Assembly (NCBI GenBank): GCA_028818705.1
Contig: JAPPNJ010000074.1
Location: forward strand, 22,176-86,175
DNA length: 64,000 nucleotides
From: Candidatus Poribacteria bacterium
Lineage (GTDB): Bacteria; Poribacteria; WGA-4E; WGA-3G
Direction of reading: 5' to 3'
In this document: one piece after another, positions 37,776 through 46,862 of the stretch
Layout: every line of letters begins with the position of its first letter
Position numbering within the stretch: the stretch's first letter is position 1
Notes under the pieces: generated by a model
What the model was told of the DNA's origin: nothing
What the model saw: the letters and a program-made list of their open reading frames with translations, nothing else
The model's database searches: none
Translations under genes and position numbers: made by a program

Positions 37776-37824
37776 TCTACTGTGCCATTATCGCTTTACT
37801 TGACACCATAGATACCGAAAATAT

Positions 37825-37854
37825 AAGGGGAACAACACTTATGTTGTTCCCCTT
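37825..37854. terminator. Perfect 13-bp hairpin between convergent genes
   Basis: AAGGGGAACAACA (37825-37837), tetraloop CTTA and its exact complement (37842-37854) stand between the convergent AlbA_2 and small-protein genes. There is no T run, so it is a candidate bidirectional terminator or RNA-stability element rather than a standard intrinsic terminator. Confidence 0.55.
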
Positions 37855-37958
37855 ACCGCGTTAAAATAAAACAAAAATCAATTCAGAAAAAATCATCAAA
37901 TATCCAACAGAGACAAATTGCACCTCAACAACATAACTGAGAAACCACTTCTATCCCT

Positions 37959-38156
37959 TCACTTCGACCGTGTATACTGAGAAACCGCGTTTTGCGTAGA
38001 GACAAGCACACTTTGCAACGCCTGAAAGTAGTTCATTTCAGCCATCTTGATTGTGTGGTTATCCTCGGTTGCCCGTGCGCGTCTGAGTGCCTCCCAACTC
38101 AACGCCAGCATCCGATTCGTTTGCTCTAAAATTCTCCAATCCGCGTTCGAAATCAT
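37959..38156 (-). CDS. Small helical hypothetical protein, partner of the RHH gene
   Basis: A 65-residue protein, wholly helical by composition (WRILEQTNRMLALSWEALRR, then ALQSVLVSTQNAVSQ). I recognise no family. GGGAGG lies directly before the ATG. It follows the ribbon-helix-helix gene by 23 nt and is probably cotranscribed, so the pair could be an autoregulated toxin-antitoxin or partition-like module. No toxin fold is evident. Confidence 0.6.
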   Translation of the reverse strand: MISNADWRILEQTNRMLALSWEALRRARATEDNHTIKMAEMNYFQALQSVLVSTQNAVSQYTRSK

Positions 38157-38179
38157 GATACCCTCCCAGAATTCATGTC

Positions 38180-38419
38180 TTATGCTATTGGCGGCTTGTT
38201 GTTCCGCTCAAACAGCGCGTTCAAAGCCTCGCTGAGCAGGCTCTGAATACTCGTGTCTTTCTCAAGCGCGAGCATTTTTAACTGTCGATGCACATCTTTG
38301 GTGAAATGCCCAGAAATCATCTTTTTGCCCTGACGGGATGGCGGTGCCGTTGCGGTTGGTTTCGGTGTTGTCCCAACGGCAGTTCCGTCCTTGTCCGATA
38401 GAATTGCTACTGTTCTCAT
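38180..38419 (-). CDS. Ribbon-helix-helix DNA-binding protein
   Basis: A 79-residue protein from the ATG at 38419, which has GGAGG 10 nt upstream. The N-terminal 30 residues are flexible (Pro/Thr/Ala-rich) and the rest is a ribbon-helix-helix domain: KKMISGHFTKDVHRQLKMLA, then EKDTSIQSLLSEALNAL. Such dimers insert a beta ribbon into the DNA major groove and act as repressors, antitoxins or ParG-type partition proteins. Five contiguous 8-bp repeats upstream of the gene are a likely autoregulatory operator. A longer frame upstream would translate that operator and is rejected. Confidence 0.8.
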   Translation of the reverse strand: MRTVAILSDKDGTAVGTTPKPTATAPPSRQGKKMISGHFTKDVHRQLKMLALEKDTSIQSLLSEALNALFERNNKPPIA

Positions 38420-38436
38420 ATCGTTTATGCCTCCGT

Positions 38437-38476
38437 ACATGTACACATGTGTACATGCCAACATGTAAACATGTAT
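38437..38476 (-). promoter_or_regulatory. Operator of five contiguous 8-bp iterons upstream of the RHH gene
   Basis: On the plus strand ACATGTAC, ACATGTGT, ACATGCCA, ACATGTAA and ACATGTAT follow each other with an exact 8-bp period. The core ACATGT is itself palindromic. The array ends 2 nt before the ribosome-binding site of the RHH gene. MetJ-type RHH repressors bind adjacent 8-bp boxes in the same way. Confidence 0.75.
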
Positions 38477-38915
38477 GAGAATATAAAACGTTGGCTTCGC
38501 GGATAAGTTTCAGAAAAACTCCCAAAAAATTGAAAAAAATGTTAAATATCTTTATGCGAAATTACGTAAAACTTTTAGTAAAAAGGAAAATGTTAAATAT
38601 AATTTAGCATTTTGTTGTCTATTTATAAAACACATATTCACCCTCGTAAACCCTTGTGAAATCTAACACGAACGGCACAACATATAAAACTATTTGTAAG
38701 TTTAAAGTCCGTTTAGAGCATTTGGCGTTTAACAATTGCAAGCATGAGGCAATCCCTCAAGAACCCTTATGGACACTGGACAATTAGGAGTTCCGGTTTC
38801 CTCTTGATTAAGATTGGGATTGCTATTAAGATGGTGGTATTAATCGTGATATTTCCAGCAATTTTGAAACGGATAACGTGCAAGCAACACAAACCAATAG
38901 AAAAGGAGCAACAAA
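38477..38915. other. AT-rich intergenic region
   Basis: About 440 bp without a convincing gene. It is AT-rich, with short A and T runs. The RHH promoter should lie at its left end (TATATT-like box near 38480-38485 on the minus strand) and the LamG promoter at its right end; neither matches the consensus well. AAAAGGAGC just before 38916 is the LamG ribosome-binding site. Confidence 0.5.
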
Positions 38916-39752
38916 ATGAAAAGTCATTTCTGGATTTTCGCTGTTTTCGTGTTTTGTGTTGCAACTTTTGATGTAATCGCACAAGTAACAGAAGGTATAC
39001 ACTTCTATATGCCGTTCAATGAAGAAAAAGGTAAAGTTGTCAAGGATGTAGGTCCAAAAGGGTTTGAAGCAGAACTTCACGATAGCGCGAAATTCGTTAA
39101 GGGTAAGGTCGGAACGGCGATTGAATTCTCAGAGGGACCCGCGGTGATTATCGATCCACGTCCAGGTGGTCCGAGTCAACTCTACGTGGCACATTTGACT
39201 GTTGCTGTTTGGATATATCCTTTTGAAATATCAGATGAAGTTTTCGGCAAGGGGCACCTTTATGGAAACATCTTCTACGACAAATCGGGTAAAAGCGACG
39301 ACAATGTTGAATTCGGACTCGGTAGTGGTGAGGGACTTTATTGGTATATCAATTCCGGGGAAAAGAAGATGAGACCGTTTAACCCTGCTGATGTTAACAC
39401 GACACTTTCACTACCTAATTTGGGTTTAAAGCCGGAAAACTGGTATCATGTCGTCGGCACCTTTGATGGTGAGAAAGTTCAGGTTTATCTCAATGGGAAA
39501 CTTGAAGGTGAGAAAGATGTACCAAGGCATGGTCCCGTGATGCTCTGGAATGAGAACGATATTCACATCGGAGGCAGACCGAATATAAACGATGGTGCGA
39601 ATCTTTACAAAGGTTTGCTTGACGAATTGGTGGTATACGACCGGGCGCTAACAACCGATGAGGTTGTAGAAGTCATGAATTCGACAAACATCTTGACTGT
39701 TGACTTTGCAGATAAACTGACAACAACATGGGGTGTGCTTAAGACGCAATAG
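38916..39752 (+). CDS. Exported LamG-domain (concanavalin-A-like) protein
   Basis: A 278-residue protein with a signal peptide (hydrophobic core IFAVFVFCVATFDVIA). A single LamG-like domain follows: HFYMPFNEEKGKVVKDVG, AIEFSEGPAVIID, LTVAVWIYPFEIS, WYHVVGTFDGEKVQVYLNGK, IHIGGRPN and GLLDELVVYDRALTTDEV. Such domains bind carbohydrates or proteins outside the cell. It is a single-domain protein with no membrane anchor seen. The next gene, in the same direction, is the CotH-ankyrin protein 234 nt downstream. Confidence 0.85.
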   Translation: MKSHFWIFAVFVFCVATFDVIAQVTEGIHFYMPFNEEKGKVVKDVGPKGFEAELHDSAKFVKGKVGTAIEFSEGPAVIIDPRPGGPSQLYVAHLTVAVWIYPFEISDEVFGKGHLYGNIFYDKSGKSDDNVEFGLGSGEGLYWYINSGEKKMRPFNPADVNTTLSLPNLGLKPENWYHVVGTFDGEKVQVYLNGKLEGEKDVPRHGPVMLWNENDIHIGGRPNINDGANLYKGLLDELVVYDRALTTDEVVEVMNSTNILTVDFADKLTTTWGVLKTQ

Positions 39753-39986
39753 TGGATATATGCTATCCGCCACCAAAAGCCTTTCAATACACAGATACGG
39801 TGGCAAACCGCGTCTATCTCAAATTGAGGATAAAATAAAGCATAGAGACCGCACTAAACAATCTATCGACTTTTGGTCAAGTTACTTAACTATTCTCAAC
39901 TCGATTCCTGCCGTATTTGCAAGCATAAAAATCCAAAATGTGCTAAACTAATTACAAACTGAAGTCCGAATAACAAGGAAAATAAA

Positions 39987-42677
39987 ATGACAAAATCGAT
40001 AATATGCTTAGCAATAATTCTCTGTTTCGGGGTTGCTGTCCATAATACCAGTGCAAAAAAACTCACATTAGACGATATTTTTCCAACCGATCGGGTCATA
40101 GACGTACAGATTACGATCTCGCAAGAGGATTGGGATACAATTCGGTATCAATCGCGGGATATCAGGACAGCTCTCGGTGCATCTCGCCAATTTGCGCCGA
40201 TGGAGAGTCCGTATAGCTATGTAGAAGCAAGCGTCAGTATTGACGGCGTGGTTTTTCCAAAAGTCGGGTTGCGTAAAAAGGGGTTCATCGGTTCGCTAAG
40301 TCACACCCGTCCCTCTCTCAAGATCAAACTAAATCACGTTGATAAAGCGGGTGAAATTGAAGGGTTAACGAATCTAACACTTAATAACAACAAGCAAGAC
40401 ACAAATCTAATGAGCCAATTTATGGGGTATGCCCTGTTTAACGCAATCGGATCCCCTGCGCCGCGATGCGCGTATGCGAAGGTGACAGTAAACGGCAAAA
40501 ACCTCGGCATTTACTCACATGTAGAGACCATCCGCCAACCATTGTTGAAACGCGCCTTTGGGAATAGCAACGGTACCCTCTATGAAGGAACAGTCGTGGA
40601 TTTTTACGAAGGTTGGGAAAACAGTTTTGAACATAAACGGGGTGATGACACACAGGGTAGAGCACAAATTAACGCCTTGATTAACCTTCTGGCGGACCCG
40701 AAAGCAACAGAGGCTGAGATCGGTGAATTGGTGGATTTGGAATCGTTCTATAGATTCTGGGCAGCTGAAGGCTTAGTCGGATTTTGGGACGGTTACTCCG
40801 GAAATAAAAACAACTTTTTTGCCTATTTGAACCCTGAAGATAACAAATTCTACTTCATTCCGTGGGGTATGGACTCCGTCTTTACCAAGCTGAGTAAAAT
40901 TGAGTTCATGAACGACAGAAATGCACCAACCTCTGTTAAGACGCAGGGGTTGATTGCCTATAAGTTGTATCAATTCGAGTCCGGACGCCAACAATATAGG
41001 AAAGTGCTCACTGAGATTTTAGATAAACACTGGAATACAGCAGAATTGTTAGCGTCGTTAGACAAAATCGCTGCAATGGTGGAACCGCATTTAGTGTCTG
41101 CCCAGCGTATGATTGAAGAAGAGTGGGGCGGAGGCGGAAGTTGGGGAGCGGCTAAGCCGACTTTTGCGAGCGAATTAGAGGCATCGCGTGCCTTCATTCG
41201 CAGCCGCAAAAGTGATATACAGGCAGAGATTGCCAACGGAATGCCGATATGGAGCAAACCGCCTGACCCACTCTTCGCTATTCCAGAAGATGGCGACCTC
41301 ATGAAAGGGTTTCTAAAATTAACAGAAAACACCTTAATAGGTGCTGCACGCGCGGGAGATATGGCAGCCATCAAACGGCACATAGCGGAAGGTGCCAATG
41401 TGAATGAGATGCGTTTTGAGATGCCGCCATTGGCATGGGCAGCGATGATGGATCAAACAGCTGCTGTTGAACTGCTGCTCCAACATGGGGCAGATATCAA
41501 CGGTAGAAATAGAGACGGTAATACCGCCTTGCATCTATCTGCGTTTTTAGGACACGCTGAAACTGCCGAACTGCTGATAAAGAACGGAGCTGATGTAAAT
41601 ATAAAAAATGGCGACGACGCGACATCTATAGACATTTTGGCGGTTCCTTGGGAAATGACGCAGTTTTTGTCCAGGTCGTTAGGCGTAAAGCTGGAACAGG
41701 AGCAGGTCAAAGTAGGAAGAGCCAAGATTGCTGAGATGCTCAAGGTTAAACCCCCCACGGAATCACACACAGTGATAAGTGATATATGGGCGGCAGCATT
41801 CACAGGTAACACCGAGGCACTTAAACAAGCTTTAGCAGATGACGCGAATGTCAATGCCAGAAATCCGGAATTCGGGTCAACACTGTTGAGCATAGTAGCA
41901 GTGATGGGATACACAAAGGCAGCCGCGATGCTTCTCGAACACGGCGCAGACATCAATGCAAGGAGTCGAGACGGTGGAACCGCACTACACGCAGCGGCTT
42001 TCTTCGGACACACTGAAACGGCAAAGTTACTGTTAGAAAAGGGTGCGGATACAACCATCCGGGATAACAACGGTGCTATACCTCTGGATGTAACGAAAGT
42101 TGACTGGCAACTGACGCAATTCGTGGCTGGAATGTTACAAATAACGGTCAATGAATCAGAAGTCAAAGCAGGCAGAATTGAGGTGGCGAAACTCCTCAGT
42201 GCCTCAGATGCATTTGAAAAAGAAGAGACTTCCTCAGTAGTGGAGGTATGGGATGCGACATCCACAGGTAATCTCAGTGTGGTGAAACAAGCATTAGTAA
42301 ACGGAATGGATGTCAACATGAAAGACCCAAAATCTGGTGGCACGTTGTTGGCTACTGCTGCCCTGATGGGGCACACGGAAATTGTGGCACTCCTTCTTGA
42401 ACACGGTGCGGATGTTAATGTAAGAAGTAAGGACGGTGGAACCGCATTGCATGCGGCGGCTTTTCTTGGGCGTGTCGAGACAGTGAAACTCTTACTGGAT
42501 AAAGGTGCGGATACCACGCTTCAACATAAGATGGGCGGCACAGCGATAGATGGTGCGAAACTGAACTGGCTATTGACGAAAGGGATACTCAGCACAATGA
42601 AAATCGAAGTGGACGAGGCAAAAGTCAAAGCAGGCAGAGCCGAAGTTGTGAAACTTCTCGGAGAACAAGAGAAATAA
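39987..42677 (+). CDS. Exported CotH-kinase domain fused to ankyrin repeats
   Basis: An 896-residue protein. After a signal peptide (about 1-23), residues about 35-400 form a CotH-type atypical kinase domain: ISQEDWDTIRYQSRDI, LRKKGFIGSL, the SLKIKLN strand, NLTLNNNKQD, KNLGIYSHVETI, SGNKNNFFAYLNPEDNKFYF and then IPWGMDSVF, where many relatives have PWDxD. Residues about 445-896 hold three related blocks, each with ankyrin repeats (LLLQHGADINGRNRDGNTAL, AAMLLEHGADINARSRDGG, ALLLEHGADVNVRSKDGG) and ending in an AGR-x-[EK]-[IV]-[AV] helix. CotH kinases phosphorylate serines on secreted proteins. Ankyrin proteins of sponge symbionts are known to affect phagocytosis by host-like cells. Both links are by family only. 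Confidence 0.82.
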   Translation: MTKSIICLAIILCFGVAVHNTSAKKLTLDDIFPTDRVIDVQITISQEDWDTIRYQSRDIRTALGASRQFAPMESPYSYVEASVSIDGVVFPKVGLRKKGFIGSLSHTRPSLKIKLNHVDKAGEIEGLTNLTLNNNKQDTNLMSQFMGYALFNAIGSPAPRCAYAKVTVNGKNLGIYSHVETIRQPLLKRAFGNSNGTLYEGTVVDFYEGWENSFEHKRGDDTQGRAQINALINLLADPKATEAEIGELVDLESFYRFWAAEGLVGFWDGYSGNKNNFFAYLNPEDNKFYFIPWGMDSVFTKLSKIEFMNDRNAPTSVKTQGLIAYKLYQFESGRQQYRKVLTEILDKHWNTAELLASLDKIAAMVEPHLVSAQRMIEEEWGGGGSWGAAKPTFASELEASRAFIRSRKSDIQAEIANGMPIWSKPPDPLFAIPEDGDLMKGFLKLTENTLIGAARAGDMAAIKRHIAEGANVNEMRFEMPPLAWAAMMDQTAAVELLLQHGADINGRNRDGNTALHLSAFLGHAETAELLIKNGADVNIKNGDDATSIDILAVPWEMTQFLSRSLGVKLEQEQVKVGRAKIAEMLKVKPPTESHTVISDIWAAAFTGNTEALKQALADDANVNARNPEFGSTLLSIVAVMGYTKAAAMLLEHGADINARSRDGGTALHAAAFFGHTETAKLLLEKGADTTIRDNNGAIPLDVTKVDWQLTQFVAGMLQITVNESEVKAGRIEVAKLLSASDAFEKEETSSVVEVWDATSTGNLSVVKQALVNGMDVNMKDPKSGGTLLATAALMGHTEIVALLLEHGADVNVRSKDGGTALHAAAFLGRVETVKLLLDKGADTTLQHKMGGTAIDGAKLNWLLTKGILSTMKIEVDEAKVKAGRAEVVKLLGEQEK

Positions 42678-42725
42678 GAGGTATCGCCATCAGGAGATCA
42701 CTCCTACAAAGGCAGGAGGAAACCG

Positions 42726-43292
42726 ATGCTTAATTCGCAAACGAACTCTGAGACTATTCCAGATACACCAACACCCCACACAATGACGTTAGAGGAGTTT
42801 CTTGAAAACGATTTCGAGGGTTATGAATATGTAAAAGGAGAGTTAATCCCGATGTCCCCACCCTCAATGGAACACGGTGAGATAAGTTCCAATGTTCATT
42901 TACGTTTAGGTTTGCACGTTCGTGAGAATCAGCTTGGACGTTTGTATATTGCAGAAACGACGTTTCAACTGGGGGATCGGTTAGTGAAACCCGATGTCGC
43001 TTTTGTTTCGACTGACCGGTTACCAGAAAATAGACGGAAAGGCTCGCCTATCCCCCCAGATCTCGCAGTTGAAATAGTCTCGCCGTCAGATAAACACTAC
43101 GATGTTACTGAGAAGGCGTTCGCCTACCTAAACGCGGGGACGCGACTCGTTTGGGTGATTGAACCGGTTGCGAAGACGGTCATGGTCTATCGTTCTGAAA
43201 CAGATTTCACACTGCTTACCTGTGGAAACACATTAACAGGTGAAGATGTCGTTGAAGGATTTGCGTGTCCGGTAGCACAATTGTTTGAATAG
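42726..43292 (+). CDS. Uma2 family (DUF820) putative endonuclease
   Basis: A 188-residue protein with the Uma2 pattern: MTLEEFLENDFEGYEYVKGE, PMSPPSMEHGEISSNVHLRL, then the PD-(D/E)xK-like core KPDVAFVS and DLAVEIVSPSDKHYDV with Asp and Glu in catalytic positions, followed by KAFAYLNAGTRLVWVIEPVA. AGGAGG precedes the ATG. These genes are abundant in Cyanobacteria, Chloroflexi and Poribacteria; their role is not established. It stands 48 nt after the CotH-ankyrin gene. Confidence 0.85.
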   Translation: MLNSQTNSETIPDTPTPHTMTLEEFLENDFEGYEYVKGELIPMSPPSMEHGEISSNVHLRLGLHVRENQLGRLYIAETTFQLGDRLVKPDVAFVSTDRLPENRRKGSPIPPDLAVEIVSPSDKHYDVTEKAFAYLNAGTRLVWVIEPVAKTVMVYRSETDFTLLTCGNTLTGEDVVEGFACPVAQLFE

Positions 43293-43352
43293 AAAACCTG
43301 AGCGAACATAGGGACCTATCCGAATACCAAAAAGAAATGGAGACATGGCACA

Positions 43353-45317
43353 ATGGCAAAACCGATTAACTATACTGATATTTTGGAAACTGGCGATAGC
43401 GGTATCTATGACATCCAGACGCACGCTGCCGGTCCCGAAGGCAGCCTGCCGCTCACGGCAGAGATGCTTCTTACTCGACCGAGCGGAGATGTATTTGGCT
43501 TGACCCACAATGCTGCTATGGGCTGGGCACCAACGGAATTGCGGCGCGAGGAGTTCCTAATTCTCAGCACGCAAGGCGGTATCCGTGCGCCTGATGGTAC
43601 CCCTATTGCCCTCGGATACCACACTGGGCATTGGGAGGTCGGACTCCTTATGCAGGCAGTTGCGCACGAACTTAAGGAACTCGCAGCGATTCCCTTTGCA
43701 GGTTATTGTTCTGATCCGTGTGACGGACGAACACAAGGCACCGTTGGTATGATGGACAGCCTCGCCTATCGCAACGATGCAGCACAGGTTTTTCGCCGAC
43801 TCATTCGTTCCCTACCGACACGAAAGGGTGTCGTCGGTGTAGCCACTTGCGATAAAGGTTTACCTGCAATGATGATGGCACTCGCCTCAATGCGAGAATT
43901 ACCGGCTGTCCTCGTTCCGGGTGGCGTGACACTACCACCCACGACGGGCGAAGATGCCGGAAAAATCCAGACCATCGGTGCCCGCTTTGCACACGGTGAA
44001 ATTAGCCTGCAAGACGCAGCAGACATGGGATGCCGTGCTTGCGCGACTCCTGGCGGTGGATGCCAATTCCTTGGAACTGCAGCGACCTCACAGGTCGTCG
44101 GTGAAGCATTAGGAATGAGCCTCACACACACGGCATTAGCCCCGTCTGGACAGAATATCTGGTCAGATATGGGACTCCGCTCAGCACGCGCTGTGACGAA
44201 CTTAGCTGCGAAGGGACTGACGATGAATGATATTGTCACACCGGCGTCAATTCGGAACGCTATGGTAGTGCATGCAGCGTTTGGTGGATCAACCAACCTC
44301 CTACTGCATATTCCAGCGATTGCACACGCCGCAGGACTCCAACGTCCAAGCGTAGACGACTGGACCGAAGTCAACCAGAACGTCCCACGTCTCGTTGATG
44401 TGCTACCGAATGGACCGGTTGGACACCCCACAGTCCGTGTTTTCCTCGCGGGTGGCGTACCGGAAGTTATGCTACATCTCCGCGAACTCAGATGCCTCAA
44501 CGAAGATGTGCTAACAGCAACAGGTGAAACCCTCGGTAGCAACCTTGATTGGTGGGAAGCTTCTGAACGGCGAGGACGCGTCCGTGAAATTCTGGAGACC
44601 CAGGATAACATCGCCCCTGATGAAGTGATCCTGAGTCCGGATGCAGCACAGGAAGCGGGCTTGACCAGCACTGTCACGTTCCCACGAGGCAACATCGCCC
44701 CAGAGGGCTCTGTCATCAAAAGCACAGCTATTGACCCAAGTGTCGTTGATGCTGACGGTGTATATCGAATGACAGGACCTGCGCGTGTGTTTGTCCGTGA
44801 ATCCGATGCAATACAAACCCTTAAAGGTCAAGGGGAGCGTAGCATGCAACCCGGAGACATTATGGTTCTGTGTTGTCGCGGTCCACAAGGCACAGGCATG
44901 GAAGAAGTTTATCAACTGACAGCAGCACTGAAACATCTTTCATTCGGTAAAAACATCGCCCTGATCACCGATGCGCGATTCTCTGGGGTGTCAACGGGGG
45001 CATGTATTGGGCATGTCGGACCAGAGGCACTCGCAGGCGGTCCCATCGGGAAGGTGCTTGATGGCGACATAATTCAGATCGAGATTGACACCCGACAACT
45101 GGTAGGCAGTATCGATCTGGTAGGACACAATAACGAACATTTCGGCGCAGAAGCGGGTGAACGCCTGTTAGCGGAACGCCAACCGAGGGCAGACCTTTCA
45201 CCAGACGAAGCACTGCCAGATGATACGCGACTCTGGGCAGCACTGCAATCTGTCGGTGGGGGCACATGGGGTGGCTGTGTTTACGATGTTGATGCAATCC
45301 TTAATGCCCTGAAGTAA
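43353..45317 (+). CDS. YjhG/YagF-family sugar-acid dehydratase (D-xylonate-type)
   Basis: A 654-residue member of the IlvD/Edd superfamily, close in length and sequence pattern to E. coli YjhG and YagF, which dehydrate D-xylonate. Iron-sulfur cysteines are expected at Cys119/Cys123 ([13 protein letters not shown]), Cys166 (ATCDKG) and Cys237 ([10 protein letters not shown]). [20 protein letters not shown] and the C-terminal [20 protein letters not shown] are present. The reaction would give a 2-keto-3-deoxy sugar acid. No dedicated transporter or aldolase is adjacent, so the exact substrate is an inference. Confidence 0.88.
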   Translation: MAKPINYTDILETGDSGIYDIQTHAAGPEGSLPLTAEMLLTRPSGDVFGLTHNAAMGWAPTELRREEFLILSTQGGIRAPDGTPIALGYHTGHWEVGLLMQAVAHELKELAAIPFAGYCSDPCDGRTQGTVGMMDSLAYRNDAAQVFRRLIRSLPTRKGVVGVATCDKGLPAMMMALASMRELPAVLVPGGVTLPPTTGEDAGKIQTIGARFAHGEISLQDAADMGCRACATPGGGCQFLGTAATSQVVGEALGMSLTHTALAPSGQNIWSDMGLRSARAVTNLAAKGLTMNDIVTPASIRNAMVVHAAFGGSTNLLLHIPAIAHAAGLQRPSVDDWTEVNQNVPRLVDVLPNGPVGHPTVRVFLAGGVPEVMLHLRELRCLNEDVLTATGETLGSNLDWWEASERRGRVREILETQDNIAPDEVILSPDAAQEAGLTSTVTFPRGNIAPEGSVIKSTAIDPSVVDADGVYRMTGPARVFVRESDAIQTLKGQGERSMQPGDIMVLCCRGPQGTGMEEVYQLTAALKHLSFGKNIALITDARFSGVSTGACIGHVGPEALAGGPIGKVLDGDIIQIEIDTRQLVGSIDLVGHNNEHFGAEAGERLLAERQPRADLSPDEALPDDTRLWAALQSVGGGTWGGCVYDVDAILNALK

Positions 45318-45319
45318 GG

Positions 45320-45399
45320 AGCGGTCAGCAGTCAGTAAGAAACATTTGTAGTAGACACAATAGAGAACCTTGCCACACGATTAACTGACCGCTGAAAGC
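45320..45399. repeat. Mirrored heptad repeat H6
   Basis: GCGGTCAGCAGTCAGT at the left is answered by TTAACTGACCGCTGAAAGC at the right, after a spacer of about 45 nt. The rest of the gap up to 45553 contains a short hairpin-like GTGCGGTTGCAAACCGCAC. Confidence 0.6.
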
Positions 45400-45553
45400 A
45401 TTCCGAATGAGGATTAACAAATAAATTGGGTAATTCCGGTGCGGTTGCAAACCGCACCAACCTTGATTCATTGATTGGGATAAATCGGTATTACCCGATT
45501 AAATTCTTAAACTTCATAAGGAATGCGCCCTGATCGCTGACTGCCAATACAAT

Positions 45554-46855
45554 ATGCGAATCTTGAAGTATTGGGTACCGCCCCTTCTGTACATGGTCCT
45601 CATTTTCGTCATCTCGTCCATGGAGCAACCACCGCTTCCGATGCCAGAATTTGAGTGGCTGACAATTGACAAACTCTACCATTTTATCGAATATGCCATA
45701 CTCGGTGGATTACTCACACGCGCCTTTGTAGCGGCGAAACCTGCAATAGTGCCCTCACAATCGGTATGGTATATCGCAGCACTGCTCTCGATTCTCTATG
45801 GCGCGAGCGATGAATGGCATCAGACCTTCGTCCCGGGCAGATTCGCTACTATTGCGGATTGGGTTGCAGACGTGTTAGGATCAATTGCTGGTGCGTTTGG
45901 GATCTATCTTTATTATGGTTATCAGTCATCAGCACGTTCGCTACGCTCACTTTCGGTTATCAGTCCAGAGACTATTGTGGACATTAGTAACCTTAGGAAT
46001 CGCCACAAGAACGTCCCAACAACTGACAGTCGACAACCGACAACGATAAAAAAAGGAATTAATATGCATCCACTTGTTGACTTAAAGGTGCCAGAAGGTG
46101 CTGTTGCTGTTCACTGGTTTGAACAGAGCAGTTTCGCGCTGAAAGATTCAGCTGGCACGATTGTCCAGATTGATCCCTATTTCCCGCGGGAACGTCCCGC
46201 CGACCGTTTTATTCATACCCAACCCCCACTCGATGAATCAACACTTCCAACCAATTTTGTTCTCTTGACTCACGCGCACGGAGATCACACCTGTTCAGAA
46301 ACCATACGCCGCATCTGGGAAACTTCTAATGCCACTCGGTTTGTTGGACCTGAAGAGAGCACACGTCAAATCTCGGAAGAAACAGATGTCTCGACAGAGA
46401 ACATTTCAGAGATCCGAGCGGGCAAATCAGTAACACTAAACAGTCTCACTGTACATGCCGTTTATGCTAAACCGCCCGACGGTGACACATCCGCGGATAT
46501 AGCACCCCCCGACGTCACGCACTTAGGCTACGTCATCGCCAGCAACGGCGTAACACTCTATTTCAGTGGCGATCCGATTAACAATTTCGCCGAGCATAAC
46601 GAACTAATTTCGGCAGTGGCAGCACACAAACCAGATGTCGGTTTCCTGACGAATCATCCCACCGAAGGTGAGTTCCCATTCTACGATGGATGCGTGAAAA
46701 TGGCAACGCGAATCGGGCTGACCCACGCTGTGCCGGTGCATCGTGCCTGTTTTGTCACTCGCGATTACGATCCGAACGAGTGGGCATCCAACTTTCCTGC
46801 CGGTGGTCCTGAACCACTTATCATTGAGAGAAATTCACACATTATTTATTCATAG
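45554..46855 (+). CDS. VanZ-like membrane protein continuous with a metallo-hydrolase ORF
   Basis: One 433-codon frame. Residues 1-125 are a VanZ-like protein with four hydrophobic helices (LKYWVPPLLYMVLIFVISS, YHFIEYAILGGLLTRAF, ILYGASDEWHQTFVPGR, DVLGSIAGAFGIYLYY). Residues about 126-170 are the translation of a heptad-repeat element, low in hydrophobicity and clearly not a domain. From residue 171 a metallo-beta-lactamase-fold enzyme follows. I think a repeat insertion removed the VanZ stop codon and joined two genes; whether the fusion protein is made, or only the second half from its own start, cannot be seen here. Confidence 0.6.
   Translation: MRILKYWVPPLLYMVLIFVISSMEQPPLPMPEFEWLTIDKLYHFIEYAILGGLLTRAFVAAKPAIVPSQSVWYIAALLSILYGASDEWHQTFVPGRFATIADWVADVLGSIAGAFGIYLYYGYQSSARSLRSLSVISPETIVDISNLRNRHKNVPTTDSRQPTTIKKGINMHPLVDLKVPEGAVAVHWFEQSSFALKDSAGTIVQIDPYFPRERPADRFIHTQPPLDESTLPTNFVLLTHAHGDHTCSETIRRIWETSNATRFVGPEESTRQISEETDVSTENISEIRAGKSVTLNSLTVHAVYAKPPDGDTSADIAPPDVTHLGYVIASNGVTLYFSGDPINNFAEHNELISAVAAHKPDVGFLTNHPTEGEFPFYDGCVKMATRIGLTHAVPVHRACFVTRDYDPNEWASNFPAGGPEPLIIERNSHIIYS
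45916..46046. repeat. Mirrored heptad repeat H7 inside the VanZ frame
   Basis: GGTTATCAGTCATCAG, an inserted CGTTCGCTACGCTC segment and CGGTTATCAGTCC lead to a right arm AACAACTGACAGTCGACAAC. The inserted segment resembles (in complement) AGCGTAGCGGAACG at 56577-56590. Confidence 0.65.
46064..46855 (+). CDS. MBL-fold (metallo-beta-lactamase) hydrolase, probable independent start
   Basis: A 263-residue product from the ATG at 46064 preceded by AAGGAAT. The metal-binding motif LTHAHGDHT gives His240, His242, Asp244 and His245 (numbering of the full frame), and the second metal site is likely His315-like or Asp in LGYVIASNGVTLYFSGDP. The pattern resembles UlaG-type lactonases. The alternative product is the fusion starting at 45554. 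Confidence 0.65.
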   Translation: MHPLVDLKVPEGAVAVHWFEQSSFALKDSAGTIVQIDPYFPRERPADRFIHTQPPLDESTLPTNFVLLTHAHGDHTCSETIRRIWETSNATRFVGPEESTRQISEETDVSTENISEIRAGKSVTLNSLTVHAVYAKPPDGDTSADIAPPDVTHLGYVIASNGVTLYFSGDPINNFAEHNELISAVAAHKPDVGFLTNHPTEGEFPFYDGCVKMATRIGLTHAVPVHRACFVTRDYDPNEWASNFPAGGPEPLIIERNSHIIYS

Positions 46856-46862
46856 AAAGGAG

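Noticed and set aside
41453..42517. 354-codon frame antisense to the ankyrin region
   Set aside because: Long antisense frames arise from the repeated ankyrin codons; Cys/Ser/Pro-rich and without start signal.
43766..44725. 319-codon frame antisense to the dehydratase gene
   Set aside because: Low-complexity Arg/Ser/Pro composition typical of a shadow of a well-conserved gene.
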